64,000 nt of DNA from Nectonema munidae (GCA_030549495.1 JAUIRK010000226.1:1-64000); one strand, 5' to 3'. Positions 12,444-53,427 are shown, counted from the stretch's first letter. Notes: generated by a model from the letters alone, not told the origin. Made by a program: numbers and translations.

Positions 12444-12600
12444 GTAAGGACCTAGTGGTAGGAGCGTAGGTGTATGATCCAGATGGTCTGGCTTCGATTC
12501 CCGATCGTGAACTATCCTTACTATCTGTTCAGTTATTGAAGATTATTCTTCCCTATGGATGCCATACCGACAAATTTACTCTTAGTCCATCATAAAAGCA
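12444..12600 (+). repeat. tRNA-derived SINE, family B
   Basis: The head has a good box A (CTAGTGGTAGGAGCG) and box B (GGCTTCGATTCCC) about 40 bp apart, as in tRNA genes. An unrelated body follows. It differs throughout from family A. No CCA-like 3' end or intact acceptor stem is evident, so a SINE is likelier than a functional tRNA. Only one copy was seen in the window. Confidence 0.55.
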
Positions 12601-15000
12601 ACCTTTTGATAGGTTAATAGCTAGAAATAAATATTCAAAGTTAGAAAAACACTCAAAATTTCAAGTAAAGCTTAAAAAGTTAACTTTTGTTACACTCACA
12701 CTTTTCAAATTTTTAGTAATTATAAAAAAAAAGTATAAAAAAAACTACTAACTTACTAGCGCCCATCTTTGCGATCTTACCTAGTTAATGAAAGTAATTT
12801 TGTCTTTGAGCCACCCTCCTTCAAGTGAACTCACGCACACGTCTTTCTAGAGACAGGATTGATTCCATGGGTTGGTAAATTGAACCATTTTAAGTTCTAA
12901 ATTGTCTTTTTGTTTTTTTTTAATTGAATTAAAATTTTATGCTTTTTTACTGTAGAAAGAATTTGAGAATTTATTTTTAAAATTTTATGTTATACTTTCC
13001 GAAGCTAACAATCCTAAACATTCCTTTTTGACAGCTTAACAGACAATATTTATTGATCTTTATTTATTTTATATTTATTGAATTTATTTTATTGCTCTCC
13101 ACCCACCACCCCACCAAATTTTACAACACGTCCAAAATAATTTCAACAATGCCTGATATGAAAAAGCTTTATAAATGTTAAATATACTAGAATATAGTTG
13201 AATTACAATAAGTTAAAAATCATTTTTAACTGAATTAGTTATTTCTAGTTCAGTTAACAGTCAATAAAGTCAACATTTGGATTCTAATAGCACATCATTC
13301 TAAAACACTTATTCTAAGCCTTATTTTATAAAGTTTGTGTAGAAGAAATGCACAATAGAAGGTCAACAAAGGTCAACTTTTTTGATAGTCCATTTTTTGT
13401 ATGTAATCTAGATTTTGCAAAAATTCAACAAGTTAACAAACAGAGCAAGGATTTAACAATTTTGGAATTGCTTTTGCCTCCATTCTGGCATATAAATAAA
13501 ATAATTGAAAGAGATGGACTTCGAATCTTACAATGAAAGATGCATTTGAATTTGAAGATACCGTAACAAATAAGGAACATGTGAAAAAAAGAAATTTATA
13601 TCTCTTCTCTAGCTTCAAATTATAGTTATATTTGTGATGATTTTCGTATATTTGATGGAAAAGAAGCAAAGATCGCGCCTTTGCTAAAGTATTATTACTT
13701 TAAAATATTTCATCGTCTCTTACCATATTCATATTTAATATTAATACTAATTTGGAAAAGTGATTATAGAATAATTTTTTATGTGGCTTTTTTACAAAAA
13801 AAACTTTTTGAAGTTATTAATTTTTATTATTTTTAATTGAAATAAAAATTAAAGTTTTTTTTTTATTAATTTTTAAATCTCAATTAAAAAAGTTGACTTT
13901 ATTGACTTAATTTTACTAATGAATTTATATATGAAAAAAAACCATGCACATGCGAATATATGAAGCAAGCAAAAGTGGTTCTCCACTTTTTTCTTGAAAA
14001 AAACTCTCAAACATTTCACATGAACAAAATTTTCCTAGAAATATCTCAATATGCATAAAAACCGGATGCTATGCTATTAATTACTATACAATTCATATAC
14101 CTTTGTGCAAGTTGCAAACATCACATCACTCACAAATTCTAGCTTGTTTTTTCGTCCAAGAGCTCGTAGTACTGCTATTTCTCTTCCCACATAAAAGAAT
14201 GATATGATTAAAGTATTTTAAGTTTTATTTTTTTCATTTATGTTAATTTTCATTTTTCAAATTGCAAAAAATATGTACATATGAAAAAATCCGAGCTAAA
14301 ATCCATATGGTGATCGGCAATACACGTTAATCCACAAAAAGGCGATTATTAATGTGTCATGCAATTGCTTCCAATTCAATTTCTGTATTTTATTTCATCC
14401 TTTGGAAATTTCATTTTGTATTTTGGGTTACCAAATCAATAAATGATGAAAATAATTTATATTAACTTTTTACGAACAACCATCTGATAAATTACTAAGG
14501 TATTCAATTTTTAACATCTTAATAATTAATTAATTATTATCACTAAATCGCGTAAAATGCTATCAATCTTCTTTCTTTTTTTTTTATAAATTTCTCCATG
14601 TGTATACTGTTATTATAACATTTCTTAACATGTTATTATTTTTAGTGAATTTTTGTCAACATTACATTTTAGTCGATTTCACTGGCAGCATTAGCCATAA
14701 TCTTGTATATTTTTGAGCACTTTGCCTTCGCTATTCTTTCAAGCGTAAGATTTCTTCAAAATATTTTTTATGGATCACATGAAGAACCAGGCCATAAACA
14801 TTTTAGGGTGGTTGTTTTCCAATGGATCCCCATATAACTTCAAAGGCTGCTTGATCTTCATGCCTGATCTTGTTTGCAGATGAATATGGCATGCATCTAC
14901 GGATCCCATGATTCCTGAGATCGGTCTAAACGTGAGAACCTAATTTTTATAGAAATACATGCCGTTTATCTCAAGGAAATTATTATATGATATAATGGAT
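12601..15000. other. Intergenic, no gene seen
   Basis: AT-rich. The minus strand of about 14760-14950 reads as a short peptide-like stretch with GIMGSVDACHI, vaguely like the start of a Harbinger-type DDE domain. This is too weak to call. Confidence 0.3.
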
Positions 15001-16071
15001 TAATAATCTAAAACAGTGTTTACACATTCTCCTTCCTACCTGGGTGTGTATTCAACGTATAAAAATGATAAATTTGTGATATTAGTTGGTGCTGAAGTTT
15101 TGTGCTGAGGAAGCTTTCCTAGTGTTATATTATACTGCACACTTTTTTCTATGCCTCCTTCTTGCTTCTCTTCCCATAGGCGCAGATAGAGAGAGATATG
15201 ACATCGAATAAGCTTCCTCGCATCATCAGCGCGTGCAGCATTCAATTGTGCACGCACCATTAATTTTCCTCATCTCCTATCCTATCCCCACTACTACTAC
15301 TACTCTGCACACTGCCACAAAACACTTTCCTAACTTCAGTCTCCTCTCCTCTCAGAGTTTGCATGAGGTATGTGAGATCACAACCCCAACCACCCTCTTT
15401 CTTCACGCACCCACCCACCCACCCCGACACACCTGTCATAGCGTCGTGGCCTTCACGATACACACGTGCCTTTTGAAGGGCTGAACAACACACACCAACT
15501 CACAAAGTGAACTGCATGCAGACTGCTTGCCTCCCAGGATTACACCCTCAACCTCATCATCAGCATTGTCGTCGTCTTGATCTTCTTCACAGGCACCTAC
15601 ACCAAGAAAGGGTACTTTTACAATAATAAACAACAATATTGTTTATGGCTGCTTTATTTACCTCGCATTCGTCAGCTACACCCCACTCAACTTTAAAATT
15701 TCTGAAGAAGTAGCAGCAGCTTCAAGCAGAAATTTTTTTATGAAAAAGCAGCTTCGCACAAGTTCTTGTATTTTTAATCGCCTCCAACCCTTGATCGATA
15801 ATCCCTGCTAAACTCTCTCCAGCCGAAAGTCGCGACTCCTTCAGGTACACACAAACACTTGATATAATTACATTTAAATAATCCACTTAAAATCACATCA
15901 TACAACTCCTCCATAAACAACAAACATTTCCAAATGTTTTTCACATTGATTTTTATTTTTAAAAAGCAACAAAAAAGCGCTATATTCTTCCTGCTCTCTA
16001 TGTGCTGTTGAAAGTTTTCTTCTTTGATCCATTATTATCACACTTCCCTGCGCATATCACCAATCTCCCAT
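15001..16071 (+). promoter_or_regulatory. Likely promoter and 5' UTR region of the PLK2-like gene
   Basis: The base composition changes to a more balanced, CpG-containing, pyrimidine-rich sequence right upstream of the kinase start codon. A stop codon in the kinase frame (16009-16011) closes the upstream reading, so the ATG at 16072 is the first usable start. A possible 5' UTR donor (CCTTCAG|GTACAC, near 15846) is seen. No TATA box or initiator can be fixed from sequence alone. Confidence 0.35.
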
Positions 16072-44825
<28,754 letters not shown>

Positions 44826-45119
44826 ATGAAAAGAACGCAAGCTCGAGAATCGTGGAAAATCGCCTTCATCAAAATTGTTTTTCATTATTATATTTTTATA
44901 TGCATTATTTGATATACTTTGTTAACGCTACTCAACTACCACTTAAACTTTGTTGGACAATTTTTGCAGACAGTCTTCGCACAAATTTTTGTAATTTTGA
45001 TATCAAAAACGTTTTTTTATATTGCATTTTTTATAAAAAAAATCTTCCCTAGTTTTTTTATGTGTTTGTAACGATGGAAAAATTGTTTTTTATTGTATAT
45101 TATTCTCAATATATATTAC

Positions 45120-45125
45120 AATAAA
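45120..45125 (+). terminator. Polyadenylation signal of the PLK2-like gene
   Basis: AATAAA 295 bases after the stop codon, with a second AATAAA about 30 bases further on. This implies a 3' UTR of about 0.3 kb. Confidence 0.6.
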
Positions 45126-45129
45126 TATA

Positions 45130-46890
45130 TGGAAGAATTTTAAAACTTTAATAAAATTTTCAATATTTCACAGTCTTTGTCTCTTTTATTTTTCACATCT
45201 TTAGAAATTGAAATCATTATTTCTCCAAAATGTCCAACATATTGTGTCATTGATTCAAGAGCTTCACCCCTCTTAGTTCTCCTCATGTGTTCCATTGCTG
45301 GGATGACAAAATCATTCCAAAAATATATTAATTTTTCAGGTTATTGCTCTTTTCAGAATAACATGGGTCTTCAGGGACGTCTCTAAAAATGATGACATAT
45401 TGTCTCTTGAAAAGTTTTTTTTGAAAAAAAAAATTAACACGGAAGGATTAATTTGAATAAAAGTAAAGATATGTTTATGTCTTTATTCTTAAAATGCATA
45501 GAAACGAGGATTCCAAGGATTATGAGATACTGAAAAATGATATAAGAAACTAATATGTCAGGAAATTCGTAAATTTTAAAACAAATTTATTTTGCGGGAT
45601 AAAATTTGTCTTCTAATTTGCGGAATATAGGCGCTATTGGACACCTCCTCCCCCCCCCCCCCCCCCCCCCCGCTGGCTAAGCTTTTTCTGCCCCCCCCCC
45701 CCCCAAATTCCTTCTGAATTTTTAGAATGTTTTGATTTGTATGCAGTTGTTTGGCGGCCTCAATCTCTCTTAGTATATTCTTGCTAGCAAAAAGAAATGT
45801 GTCGAAGATTCTTCCCTCTAACTAAAATTTTCCTCACTTGACGACTCTCTAGCAACTGATATACGCCAATACAATGCTCGTTTGCAATCATGTCTGCTTT
45901 CAAATTGATAAAAATTTTTGCTGATGATGAAAATAACAACATGCGCTTTGAGTTTAGTTCGTAGAAACAAAAATTCTGAAATTTTGCTAAATGTGGAATA
46001 TATTTCTACGATTATTTTGTTTTCAATAATTTGGCTAAAAATGATGTTATCGCTTTTTATTGTTTTCTAGAATATTTTTGAAACTTTTTTTAAGTCAATT
46101 ATTTTATTTGTGTTTTTTTTTTATTATTGCAAAATTTTATATTTTTCTCAAAGAACACATCTTTTACATATTCGCAATTTGCTCACTAAGTTTTGTGTTA
46201 TGTTTTAGAATTTAGATGATGCCTTTATCATGGATGTTATAAGTGCTATATCTTGACTGTCCTACTTTTCTATTCACGTGAAGAAAAATGGGAAAAGATG
46301 ATGAAACTCATTTCAAACGATATAAGATTAATTTTAGCAAAATAATCTAAACACTGAATTTGAAGTGTCTCTTCTTTCTTGGTTATATAATTTTTTTAAT
46401 TTTTGAAAAACAAACAATTGGGGGCATTTTCACAGGGGGCATTTTTACCTGTAACCTGGAAATGTAATACGTAAATTGTATACAAGTTGACCATCAATTC
46501 GGCAAATCAGTACTTTAGCTAATTTTTGACAAATAATAATGTTTGAATTTTGAAAACATATAAAACCTACGAATTTCACATATTAAAATTTGGATGACAG
46601 TTGTTTTTTGCGTTTGTATTTTTAAAATTTTATTGTTTGCTTTTCAAATTGTATTGTCAGGTTTGAAGGGTATGAATAGTAAAGTTAGTATAAATTAGGC
46701 CTGTTGTATAGGAAAAACATACAGCAGTGAGTAAGTCTCAATGAATTGTACAGCGGTTATGTTTGTTTATGTCGCAATATATCTATCTAAAAAGTTTCAG
46801 AATCAAATTTGATCGTGAAGTTAAAAAGTTGCTTCACGTTTGAAAGATCAAAGTAAAATAGACCAAGTTTTCAGAAATAAATTGTCGGCA
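45130..46890. other. Intergenic, with poly-C remnant
   Basis: At 45640-45710 there are two long C runs separated by GCTGGCTAAGCTTTTTCTG and followed by AAATTCCTT. This looks like a decayed copy of the 1473-1651 MITE. Near 46420-46460, GGGGGCATTTTCAC and GGGGGCATTTTTACC resemble an end of the 55105-55816 element. The rest is AT-rich. Confidence 0.4.
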
Positions 46891-46894
46891 AACA

Positions 46895-47260
46895 ATGAAC
46901 ACGACGTTTGCTGTGCAATTACTTCTTGTACAAAAGAAAATTCAAAGGTACAATCGAAAAAAATACGGTGAGTTCACTCGTGACTTCAAGAAAGAGTGGT
47001 TTGAAGGAAGACCTTGGCTAGCATTTTGCCTGTTAAAAAAGCAGCATTTTGTTTTACATGCAGGAATTTTTCCATGAGGGAAAAAGAGAAAATTGAAACT
47101 TTTACTAAAAATGGGTTTACAAATTGGAAGGACGCTTTAGACAAGGAACAACAGGGCTAAACACGAAAAGTCGTTGAATCATTTTTTCACGTTTTCAATG
47201 TGGACTGAATTGAAAAAAAGATCTGAGTCCAATAAAGAAGTATCCACTTAAATTAATGAT
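46895..47260 (+). pseudogene. hAT transposase relic, TTF-type zinc finger end
   Basis: The start reads KYGEFTRDFKKEWFEGRPWL, and shifted frames continue MREKEKIETFTKNGFTNWKD and KHEKSLNHFF. Together these are the N-terminal TTF-type finger region of ZMYM-like hAT transposases (pattern WFE..PWL...FC..C...F...GF.NWK.A...H). At least two frame changes and a stop near 47158 inactivate it, and nothing downstream of the finger remains. The terminal repeats are not identified. Confidence 0.6.
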
Positions 47261-47571
47261 GCCCAACTAGAAAAAAACAGGTGGGTTTTTCATTTTTTTC
47301 AGACACTTTTGTAAATCTTATGTTTCTTTTGTATCTGAAAGACATTTTTTTCCAGAAAGTCCAGAAGGATTTAAATTTTTTTGAAAAAAAATTCCAAAAA
47401 ATAAATTTGTGTGATACTTCATGATTTCCAAATAAAAATAAAAAATTTTTTTATTGATATCACATTACTGAAATTCTTAAAATACATGTGCTTTAACTAC
47501 TTTAACTATATGTGCTACCTGCTACATTCTTTTTTGGTAAAAATGTCTGCTTTACATATAAAAATATCTGC

Positions 47572-47630
47572 CCCCCCCCTCCCAATTCTTTGTCTGCCTC
47601 TCCAACTTCCATTTTCTGGCTACGCCACTG
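47572..47630. mobile_element. Fragment of C-rich MITE
   Basis: C run, then CCAACTTCCATTTTCTGGCTACGCCACTG split over two matching blocks. It is nearly identical to the right end of the 1473-1651 element (AACTTCCATTTTTTGGCTACGCCACTG). The left half is missing. Confidence 0.7.
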
Positions 47631-47639
47631 CCCTCTCCC

Positions 47640-48259
47640 TCTGCTTTTCTTGGAATTTTACATGTTTTTAATGTGATTTATATAAATATTTTAAATCTAG
47701 TTTTGAGCTTAGTTTTTTATCATAAAAAATAATCAAACCTGTAATAAAATGATTTAAATATGACATCTTATGATTTATAAAAAATACTTATCAAAAGTTT
47801 TTTACACATATACATCAATTTTCAAGTATATGTTGAATTGAATGTTGGAAGTTGTTGAAGAAAACAAGAAGAATGTGTTTGTTATAAAGAAGATGAAAGT
47901 TCAATCTTTAATAACATCTTTGATATATTGCAGCGTCCTGTTTTTGTAGAAGCTGATAAGATATGTCATTAACATAGTAACAAGATTCTAAAATTTCCTC
48001 CCATACCATATGAGTGTTTACCCTTGCCTCACCAAATTTAGAGTTTTAGAGTTGTCAACTTTATCATTTTAATTAGACTAAAAATAAATGATTGCCAAAA
48101 TGATTTCTAATGATTTCTATGATTTCTAATGATATGTATTTCTGAGTGTTATAAAAGGCACCATAAGTCTTTTAGTAAAGGGATATAACCCTTGGCATAT
48201 ATTTAATTTTAGGGGTCATGACCAAAAATTTTGAATCCAAGTAAATTTTCTAACTTAAC
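47640..48259. other. Intergenic, no gene seen
   Basis: AT-rich. Nothing recognised. Confidence 0.4.
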
Positions 48260-48266
48260 TCTAATA

Positions 48267-48489
48267 ACTAGAAATTGTAAGTTCTTTTGTATTTTGATCA
48301 TCATCACTAAGCGTACACTGTGTGAAAGACCGGTTTCGGCTGTTGAAGCCTCATCAATTCCACGTTGGTGTTAAAACCGTGAGGGTTTGAACTGACGCCC
48401 AGTGGCTGTGCGTGAGCATCAACCAACTAGCCGTCAACACTTAGCTTTGATGATCAAAATAGAAGAGAACTTACAATTTCTAGTTATAT
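48267..48489 (-). mobile_element. 223-bp inverted-repeat unit with tRNA-like and hammerhead-like parts
   Basis: Terminal inverted repeats of about 45 bp (ACTAGAAATTGTAAGTTCTT at the left, AACTTACAATTTCTAGTTAT at the right), each continuing into TTTTGATCATCA or its complement. A direct repeat TCTAATA flanks both sides (48260-48266 and 48490-48496). Between the arms, the minus strand has a tRNA-like segment (GGCTAGTTGGTTGATGC as box A, AGTTCAAACCC as box B, about 48380-48440) followed by a hammerhead-like motif (48322-48363). The combination resembles SINE-like units with pol III promoters and hammerheads, as in schistosome SINEs, but here inside terminal inverted repeats. The family is not recognised. 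Confidence 0.65.
48322..48363 (-). ncRNA. Type I hammerhead-ribozyme-like motif
   Basis: Minus strand in order: stem I GUGGAA, core UUGAUGA, stem II GGC/GCC with loop UUCAACA, GAAA, palindromic helix III CCGG, cleavage triplet GUC, and the stem I partner UUUCAC, which gives six pairs including one G-U. Only the first core base departs from CUGAUGA (U for the essential C). A helix III this short would work only as a dimer, as reported for Penelope-type hammerheads. Activity is doubtful because of the core change. Confidence 0.5.
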
Positions 48490-48659
48490 CTAATAGCACC
48501 TTGTATGCACAATTATAATAAGTATAACCCCTAATAAGGAAAGAGATTTTTTGACACGAAGGGTACTTCTTCACTACCCGTAAAATGGCAATCAAAAGAT
48601 GCACTTTGTGATTTTAGGAAAGATACTCAACTACAGTGAAAATGGAAAGAAAAGTTAGT

Positions 48660-50030
48660 GAATCCTCCGGCCCGCGAAGGCTTAGCGTTCGGCCCGCCAC
48701 CCTGCTAGGCTTTATTATTGCAATCCGGCCAGCGGATCTCCCAGTAAAAATAGATTAGAAATTCCAATAAATTTTAAGTTTTCAAATAAATAAATTTTAT
48801 TTTGCTAATCTTTGTTGATTTTGCTCAAGTCAAAGAAGAATGAATTTTTATGAAATTTTAATGAATTTTTATATCAATGAACATTATATCATTTATTCAT
48901 TGCTGATATACCTAATTTTCTTCCTTTTCAGCCCATCATGTCTGCGACCCAGCGTGTTAAGGAGAGGAAAGTGGACCTCGAGCATCGGATCTTCAACCCT
49001 GAGTGGGAGAAGTACTTCTTCATTGAGCGCTTTGGACAGGCCCAGTGCCTCATATGCTTGAAGACTTTGGCTGTCCTAAAAGAGTACAACGTGCGCCGCC
49101 ACTGGGAGACAGAGCACAGCTCGTCAAACTTCGAGTCGATGCCTGCAATCGAAAGGAAGGACGCCATCGTTAGACTATCAGGCAACTTGGAGAAACAAAC
49201 TTCGCTCTTCTGCAAGCAGAATGCTGAGACCGAAAAGGTGACGCGCGCCAGTTATGAAGTCTTTCGCTTCTTTGCTCGCCGAATGAAGCCATTCGCGGAT
49301 GGGGATTTATCAAGGAATGCCTCCTCGCTGTAATGGACTCCGTCTGTTCAGAGCAGCGTTTCGCCTTTGAGAAGGTGAGCCTTTCGTCCCGCACCGTTTG
49401 TCCCCGCATCGAGGATATGCCAGACAACGTGCATGACTCACTCAAAACACGCAACTCGAATTTTGTCGCCTTTTCCCTCGCTCTGGAGTGAGCACCGAGA
49501 CAAAGGACACAGCCCGCTGCCCGTTTTCATCCGTGGCGTCACCGCTGACCTTCAAGTGTGTGAGGAATTCCTCCAGCTTATCCCACTGCGCTACACCACC
49601 ACTGGGCAAGACATCTGCGACGCCGTGCTTCGGTGTGTTGATCAGCATTCCCTGAACCTCTCCCGTCTTGTGTGTGTGACGACCGACGGTCCCCCGGCGA
49701 TGGTTGGTGAGAAGAAGGGTGCCGTTTCGCTGCTAGTGCGTCACTGTGAAGTCGCCGGATACACTCAGCCAATTAACAAGATGCACTGCATCATCCACCA
49801 AGAGTCCCTCTGCGCTAAGTCTGCCAACCTCGTTGGTGTCATGTCTGTCGTGGTGAAGGTCGTCAACTCCATCCTCTCACGCAGCCTTAAGCATCGTCAG
49901 TTCCAGGCACTGATCAAAATTCATGAGTTTAGTCTATATTAATTACTAATCAAATTTTACCAGGGGTTTTAAGTCTATTTAACCCATTTTTTTAAAATAG
50001 GCCGGCCCCTAAAAGGGTTCCGCTACGAGA
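48660..50030 (+). mobile_element. GC-rich hAT element, GTF2IRD2-like, internally deleted
   Basis: A block whose base and codon use differ strongly from its AT-rich surroundings (many G/C third positions). It starts near CGGCCCGCGAAGGCTTAGCG (about 48668) and may end near GGCCGGCCCCTAAAAGGGTT (about 50000). The ends are not matched as clear inverted repeats, so the borders are estimates. It contains a broken transposase. Confidence 0.5.
48938..49930 (+). pseudogene. hAT transposase of GTF2IRD2/ZBED kind, truncated
   Basis: Starts MSATQRVKERKVDLEHRIFN, then EKYFFIERFGQAQCLICLKT and HWETEH, the CxxC...HxxxxH zinc-finger region of this family. Later parts in other frames include ECLLAVMDSVCSEQRFAFEK, VFIRGVTADLQVCEEFLQLI, VCVTTDGPPAMVGEKKGAVS and HCIIHQESLCAK, which are the RNase H-like core signatures. 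There are frame changes near 49280 and 49490, and an abrupt loss of homology after FQALI near 49915. The C-terminal half with the dimerisation domain is gone. Its GC-rich codons suggest a recent arrival from a different sequence background. Confidence 0.8.
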
Positions 50031-50590
50031 AAAAAATAAAAAATTCTTATTTCAATATATTTAAAGATATTATTTAATTTATTTCATGGATTCTATTTTA
50101 ACAAAAAAAAATTTTTCCTATTAAAGCTAGAAAAGTCTTTTTCTAAAATACTTGTTATTGATATTATTTTGTAATTAGAAATAAAATGTCATGTTGTCTA
50201 TCAAACTTTTGGTATTTCAAAGATTAACCCTTTTTTATTCCTTCATTAAGGATAAGCTTATGACACAAAACATACCATGCAAAAGCTTTTACTCTTGAAG
50301 AATAAGAGCCCCTCTATTAGTTATCTAATTGGGCGCTGTAATTTCTAGCAGAAGAAGAATTTTATTAGCATAGAATAATCTCATAAAAAAAATTTTCACA
50401 TTTGAGAATATGCTTGTATTTCAAGGGTCAGAAGACCGTAACAGAAATACTAAAAAAAAAGAAAACATTAAAAATTTTTTTTTATTTGTTCATAAATGTT
50501 AAATCAACAATTAAACATAGTTAAAAATGAAATTAATATAAAAAAATTTAAATAAAAAAATCAAATTATATTAAATCATCACAAAATTGA
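49931..50590. other. Intergenic, no gene seen
   Basis: AT-rich spacer between the hAT relic and the LINE. The part near 50500-50590 may be the LINE 3' UTR. Confidence 0.35.
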
Positions 50591-50591
50591 T

Positions 50592-51725
50592 TCAATCTTG
50601 TTTCAATAAATATTCATTCAGGCGTCTTTTCAATGTTGAAAGTGAAATATTCATAATTTGAAAATCTTGCAAATATTCATTCCAGATTTTAGTTATACGA
50701 AACTTCAAACTTGACTGCGTGGATTTCAAGCGATATGATGGTATCTGCAAATTATACATATATCTTGGGGAAAAACGTTCTGAATCGTGATTGAATGTGA
50801 AAAAATTGCTTATGGCGACAGGCAAATATCCATTAAAAAATTTCCAAGCCACAATACAAAGTTGTTTGATATAAATTTTTTTTATATTGAGCAAGTTGTT
50901 ACTTTTAAAAATAGCTCTGAATATCAGATTGGATACCAATCTTATGCATTTTTTTTTGAAGAGTATGCAAACTTGAGAGGTCCACAAAGCCCCAATTGAC
51001 CAAACTATAGGAAAGATGAGGCAAAACTAGTGATCTATATATATCCAGTTTAATTTTCGATGGAAGTGATCTGAATCGATATAAAATACCAATTACAATA
51101 CTAACTTTAGTGCAAATGTGTTTAATGTGTAGATTCCAATTCAATTTTTCACTCAAGATTAAACCTAAATAATTATGAGATACTGATAAATGCAAATTGA
51201 GATTTTTTAAGAAAATAGGCTGAGCATTTTTCTTAGAAAAAAACATATGAACAGTTTTAGAGTTATTAATTCCATGTTCATTCACTGTACACCAACCAAA
51301 AACTTTATTGACATTTTCTCTATAAACAGACTCAATTGTTTTATTCTGAGCCAGAGAAACATTTAGGAGAAATGAATACGGTATAAGAATAGTCAAATCA
51401 TCAGCAAAAGCTAAAAACTTTAACGAAGCGTTTGATTGAAATATGTCATTATAAAAAAAATTAAAAAAAGGAAGGGACCCAAAACAGAAACCTGAGGTAC
51501 TCCTCTGGATACATGAATCAAATTTGAATAACTATCATTCGCAAACACTGCTTGCTTTCTGAAAGACAAATATGATTTAAAAAATTTCAAAGTTCTTTCA
51601 TCAAATCCATACTTTTCCAGCTTGAATAAAAGTTTTTCATGTGATACTGAGTCGAACGCTTTTGATAAATCTAGGAACAATGCTAAAATATTATCTCTAG
51701 GCATTGACTCAAGCACTGGCCTTGA
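50592..51725 (-). pseudogene. LINE reverse transcriptase, 5'-truncated, CR1/Jockey group
   Basis: Minus strand. It starts inside the RT domain at LESMPRDNILALFLDLSKAF (the first catalytic Asp region), then RGVPQVSVLGPFLF (usually PQGS; Gly is Val here), and AFADDLTILI with the catalytic FADD near 51400. The thumb and C-terminal region follow (NYLGLILSEKLNWNLHIKHI, LPSKIKLDIYRSLVLPHLSY), ending SLSTLKRRLNEYLLKQD. The frame changes near 51420 and again near 50990. The endonuclease and N-terminal RT are absent, and homology stops near 51725, as expected of 5' truncation during target-primed insertion. CR1/L2/Jockey is the closest group by its C-terminal pattern. The exact clade is uncertain. Confidence 0.82.
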
Positions 51726-53228
51726 CTTAACAATAAAAAGTCAATATAATACTTAAAAAATAAAAAAACGACAAAATGTATCCAAAATCTAAAATATAAT
51801 ATATAATATATTAAATCAAATCATGTTAGTTTTTAAAAATAAGAAAGATTCAATAAATAAATATGAGTAATGGAGTTAGAAATATTCTTCTTTACCCATT
51901 TTACTCTTACTCTGCTCTTACTTCCTTACTCCTTACTTTTTTTCTTACTCCTAAGCCCTGCTTAAAACACTTTCAAATTGACTCTTCTGCCCTAGATAGA
52001 CAGAGGACCTAGTCTCTTTGACGATGTTCTAACTAAATGATTGGATGAGACTAGATTAAATAATATATAAGGAATAGGCTAAATTAAGTTATTTCAGACG
52101 GATTTATTACAGAGACGCATGGGTTAATAAAAAAGAGGTAATACAACTAATTTAAATCTAAGGAATCTAAAAATCGAAGTTACTTTTAACTATAATCGCT
52201 ATATTATCAAATTTCCTAAGCTTAATATGAACATCAAGAAAGAATGTGAAAAAAGTGATGCGTGAGGAGAGGAGTGGGAAGGGGGTTATTCCAAAACCAC
52301 TGAACTTCTGTTGTAGTGTAGACGCATAGAAGCATTGCAAGTACATAAATTAGTCCATATAGTAGTTTGATATCTTGTGAATAATTTTTAAATATTTTCT
52401 TTCATAAATAATAATTTTTATAAAGTGCTATCATAATTAGTAAGATTGGAAATGTTAGGGTATTGACAAAAGTCTGGATCAAAACTAAGGCTAACATAAT
52501 TCTATCTGTTGATATTCTCACGTTAAATTTTTCTTTTTATTTTTTAATTATTCTAGATTTTGATTTTCGTTATAAATTTTTTAACAGTTTTCTGCTATTG
52601 GCATTGTAATGAAGTTTTATAAATTATTTAACAAATATCATTTGTCTATATAAACATAGGGTATATTTTAATTTGTTTTTAATTTTAATAAAATTTTGTT
52701 TGATTATATTGACTTTATGAGTAAAATAAAGATATTTATAGAATTATTAGTGCTTGTTAATTTTTCCTTTTGCTGTATAACTCATAGAGTATAGTAAATC
52801 TTATTTTTTTAAAAGAATACCATAGAATTTATTATACCCAAAGATATAGAGTTCTAAAATATCAAGAACCAAATTTTACTGCAATAAGATTAATATGAAT
52901 TAATCTGAAAATTACATGAAAATGAAAAAAAAATTTGTACTAAAAAGAAATAATTAATAACATTTAGAATTGAATTTACTAAACTTTCTTTTTGAGAGAT
53001 TATAAAATAGCTGAATGAGAAGTTGTGATTAGATATAGAGATTTTGCGCTATAAGCTTCCTGTAAAAATCAGACGATTCACACATCTGAAATTCTGACAT
53101 CCCTATTGTACACATGTAATGTATTCATCTTTCTAGATTGGCAAAGTTTAAAAAGACTTTTGGGAATTACATTTAAGAATCAAAATTGAATTTATTGTTT
53201 TCGAGAATAGCGTACTTTGTGTTTAAAG
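51726..53228. other. Intergenic, no gene seen
   Basis: AT-rich. A stretch of ACTC/TTACTC motifs at about 51895-51965 looks like the complement of a GGAGTAAG-type simple repeat. Nothing else. Confidence 0.4.
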
Positions 53229-53427
53229 CAGGGGCGCACATCCTGGGGGGAGTGAGGGGTCGTGCCCACACTCCTATGTACATCATGGTGTCCCCATGCA
53301 TCTTATGCGATATCAGTTTTTGAAAATTTCTCCAATGAAAGGATCAAGAAAGTATAAATAATGTTGCGCAAATTTTTTATTTTTAAATTGTGCCCCTTCT
53401 ATCAACTTTTTTTTGGCTACACCACTG
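53229..53427. mobile_element. MITE related to the C-rich element
   Basis: Left end CAGGGGCGCACATCCTGGGG; right end TTTTTTTTGGCTACACCACTG. The right end matches the family at 1473-1651. No target duplication is visible, and the middle is AT-rich and non-coding rather than C-rich. Confidence 0.5.

Noticed and set aside
12444-12520. Possible true tRNA gene
   Set aside because: Boxes A and B are good but no acceptor stem pairs and an unrelated body follows, so a SINE is likelier.
14760-14950. Harbinger-like DDE transposase on the minus strand
   Set aside because: Only GIMGSVDACHI is suggestive, with no other motif or inverted ends.
15260-15636. Overlapping open frames on both strands upstream of the kinase
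   Set aside because: Low-complexity Ser/Thr/Pro-type translations of CT/CA-rich promoter DNA; both strands are equally open and no domain is seen.
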